Shown here: piece after piece, positions 63,041-64,000 of the stretch | Position numbering within the stretch: the first letter of the stretch is position 1 | Layout of the letters: each line of letters begins with the position of its first letter | NCBI GenBank assembly: GCA_011526045.1 | Contig: WYBE01000042.1 | Location: 1-64,000 of the forward strand | DNA from: Nevskiales bacterium | GTDB lineage: Bacteria; Pseudomonadota; Gammaproteobacteria; Steroidobacterales; GCA-2729495 | DNA length: 64,000 bases | Direction: 5' to 3' | Translations under genes and position numbers: made by a program | The notes under the pieces: generated by a model | The model's input: only the letters and a program-made list of their open reading frames with translations | Database searches by the model: none | What the model was told of the DNA's origin: nothing

Positions 63041-63200
63041 GGTGACCGCTCCTGCAGTTGCTCGCAACTCCGGTTTCGGTGGTGTTTATCGACATAAGGA
63101 CGTCAGGTGCCGGAGCACCGTGACGTACCTGTAAGTTCTCACCGGTTTTGCGGCGGGCCATGCTCGACTACTTCGGCGAAGGCCCGCGGTATCCACAGCG

Positions 63201-63407
63201 GTGGTGCTGGCGGCAGTTGGCATAGCACCGGTGCTACCCGTTGCCGGCCTCGTGGCGATCGACTTCGAGACGGTGCTGGTGGTGCTGTTCGCGTTTCCGA
63301 CGCTGCTGGTGCTGCGGCAGTCGCTGGGGGACGACGGCGCAGTCAACCAGCTGGAGGCGACCATCATGCTCGCGCTGGTGCTGTACCTGCTGGCCGCGCA
63401 CGGGTGA
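63201..63407 (+). CDS. Small hydrophobic ORF, perhaps the tail of a Ca2+/Na+ antiporter
   Basis: 68 aa with a GTG start and two membrane segments: VLAAVGIAPVLPVAGLVAID then ETVLVVLFAFPTLLVLR, and EATIMLALVLYLLAAHG. The pattern of a helix, a short polar loop and EAxIMLxLYxxYLL resembles the last two helices of YrbG-type calcium/sodium antiporters. The preceding helices are missing, so it is either a decayed end or a small membrane protein. No strong ribosome-binding site. Confidence 0.35.
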   Translation: MVLAAVGIAPVLPVAGLVAIDFETVLVVLFAFPTLLVLRQSLGDDGAVNQLEATIMLALVLYLLAAHG

Positions 63408-63597
63408 CAGGGCAGGGGAACTGAGGCGACCTGCCCGCACCCCCGGCGAGTTGTCCCCGGGAGAGCCGGGGGTCGCAGCGCCGCTGGCGAGCGCAGCCCC
63501 ACCGAGCGGCATCGCACCATGCGCCGGGCGCAGCGCCATCGGTGCCGGGCCTGCCGTAACGCACCGTCGCCCGGTCACGGTTATAGTTGCAGCATCT

Positions 63598-64000
63598 ATG
63601 CCGCGTGCCCCTGCAACACTGCTGGAGTCGGCAATCGCAAACTGCCGGCCGCAGCCGGCCATCCCTGCTGTGCTGGTCCTGTTGTTCACGCTCATGTTCG
63701 CAGGCGCGTCGGGTGGAGCGCCGAGCGGCGCCGACAGCGCGACCGCAGGCACATGGATTGTGACCGCCGGTGTCGTTGTTTCCTGCGGGCTGGCGGTCGC
63801 GGCGGGTTTCTGCTCGTACTTTCCGCCACTGGCCTGGATCGCCGTGGCTTTCCTCAGCCGCGGCCTCCTCTTCGCCGTGCCCGGAAGGCCTGTGGTCACG
63901 GTGGCGCTCGCAGCCGGTACAGCGGCCGCGGCGGCGATGTTGTTGGTGCAGTTCTGGCGGGTCAGAACCGGGAAATTCGTACCGACCGTCAGCGATTCGG
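63598..64000 (+). CDS. Membrane protein, N-terminal part (runs off the window)
   Basis: ATG 63598 opens a frame that stays open to the window end (134 codons). Three or four hydrophobic segments: IPAVLVLLFTLMFAGASGG, WIVTAGVVVSCGLAVAAGF, LAWIAVAFLSRGLLFAV and VALAAGTAAAAAMLLVQFW, so it is an inner-membrane protein. TATAGT at 63582-63587 may be a -10 box; no Shine-Dalgarno lies before the ATG. No family recognised from this part. Confidence 0.5.
   Translation, partial: MPRAPATLLESAIANCRPQPAIPAVLVLLFTLMFAGASGGAPSGADSATAGTWIVTAGVVVSCGLAVAAGFCSYFPPLAWIAVAFLSRGLLFAVPGRPVVTVALAAGTAAAAAMLLVQFWRVRTGKFVPTVSDS

Overview
The window is 64 kb of GC-rich chromosome from a gammaproteobacterium. The evidence is gene order and gene type: trxA-rho next to rhlB; the chain cutA-dsbD-tlpA-aroQ-accB-accC-prmA followed by fis-purH-purD; an E. 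coli-type GshA; a long membrane-anchored FadE; an ExeA/ExeB (GspA/GspB) pair. The isoprenoid genes are of mevalonate type, which is a minority trait in gammaproteobacteria and points to a lineage outside the Enterobacterales. The genus cannot be fixed from this sequence. No tRNA, rRNA, CRISPR array or intact prophage was seen.

Layout. 1-11 kb is accessory: a secreted coiled-coil protein, a PEP-CTERM-like surface protein, a DUF6502/DUF5666 pair behind a strong promoter with a built-in palindrome, an FkbM methyltransferase beside a broken IS3 transposase, a GlcD-like flavoprotein and a membrane-anchored TPR protein. The spacers hold clear remains of dead genes (murI, guaA, an ATPase of the DUF4143 type, an outer-membrane barrel). 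11-18.3 kb holds a FakA-FakB (DAK2-DegV) fusion, the type II secretion accessory pair GspB/GspA, farnesyl diphosphate synthase, and divergently mvaD plus phosphomevalonate kinase. 18.4-40.6 kb is metabolic and signalling: NhaA, FadE, Mdh, an EAL/GGDEF protein, a receiver-domain membrane protein, GshA, oxidoreductases, an SLC13/TrkA-C permease, an alkyltransferase-like protein and glucokinase. 41.5-61.2 kb is core housekeeping: CysQ, YrfG, RhlB, TrxA-Rho, purine synthesis, Fis, biotin carboxylase, DsbD and GroES-GroEL under a perfect CIRCE operator. 61.5-64 kb is accessory again: YqhA, a DUF1214 relic, a VapBC module and membrane ORFs.

How genes fit together: IspA uses the C5 units that MvaD and phosphomevalonate kinase provide; DsbD passes electrons outward, plausibly to the adjacent TlpA-like thioredoxin; AccB and AccC are two parts of acetyl-CoA carboxylase; Rho, RhlB and TrxA form the classical cluster.

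The most unusual signal is a family of about 100-bp dispersed elements (40729-40826, 61239-61336, and a diverged copy at 18985-19110). They have complementary ends and, in the two close copies, an internal stem whose base changes are compensatory. That argues for selection on a folded structure. An orphan leftward terminator at 40947-40974, with no gene in front of it for 520 bp, is the second unexplained signal.
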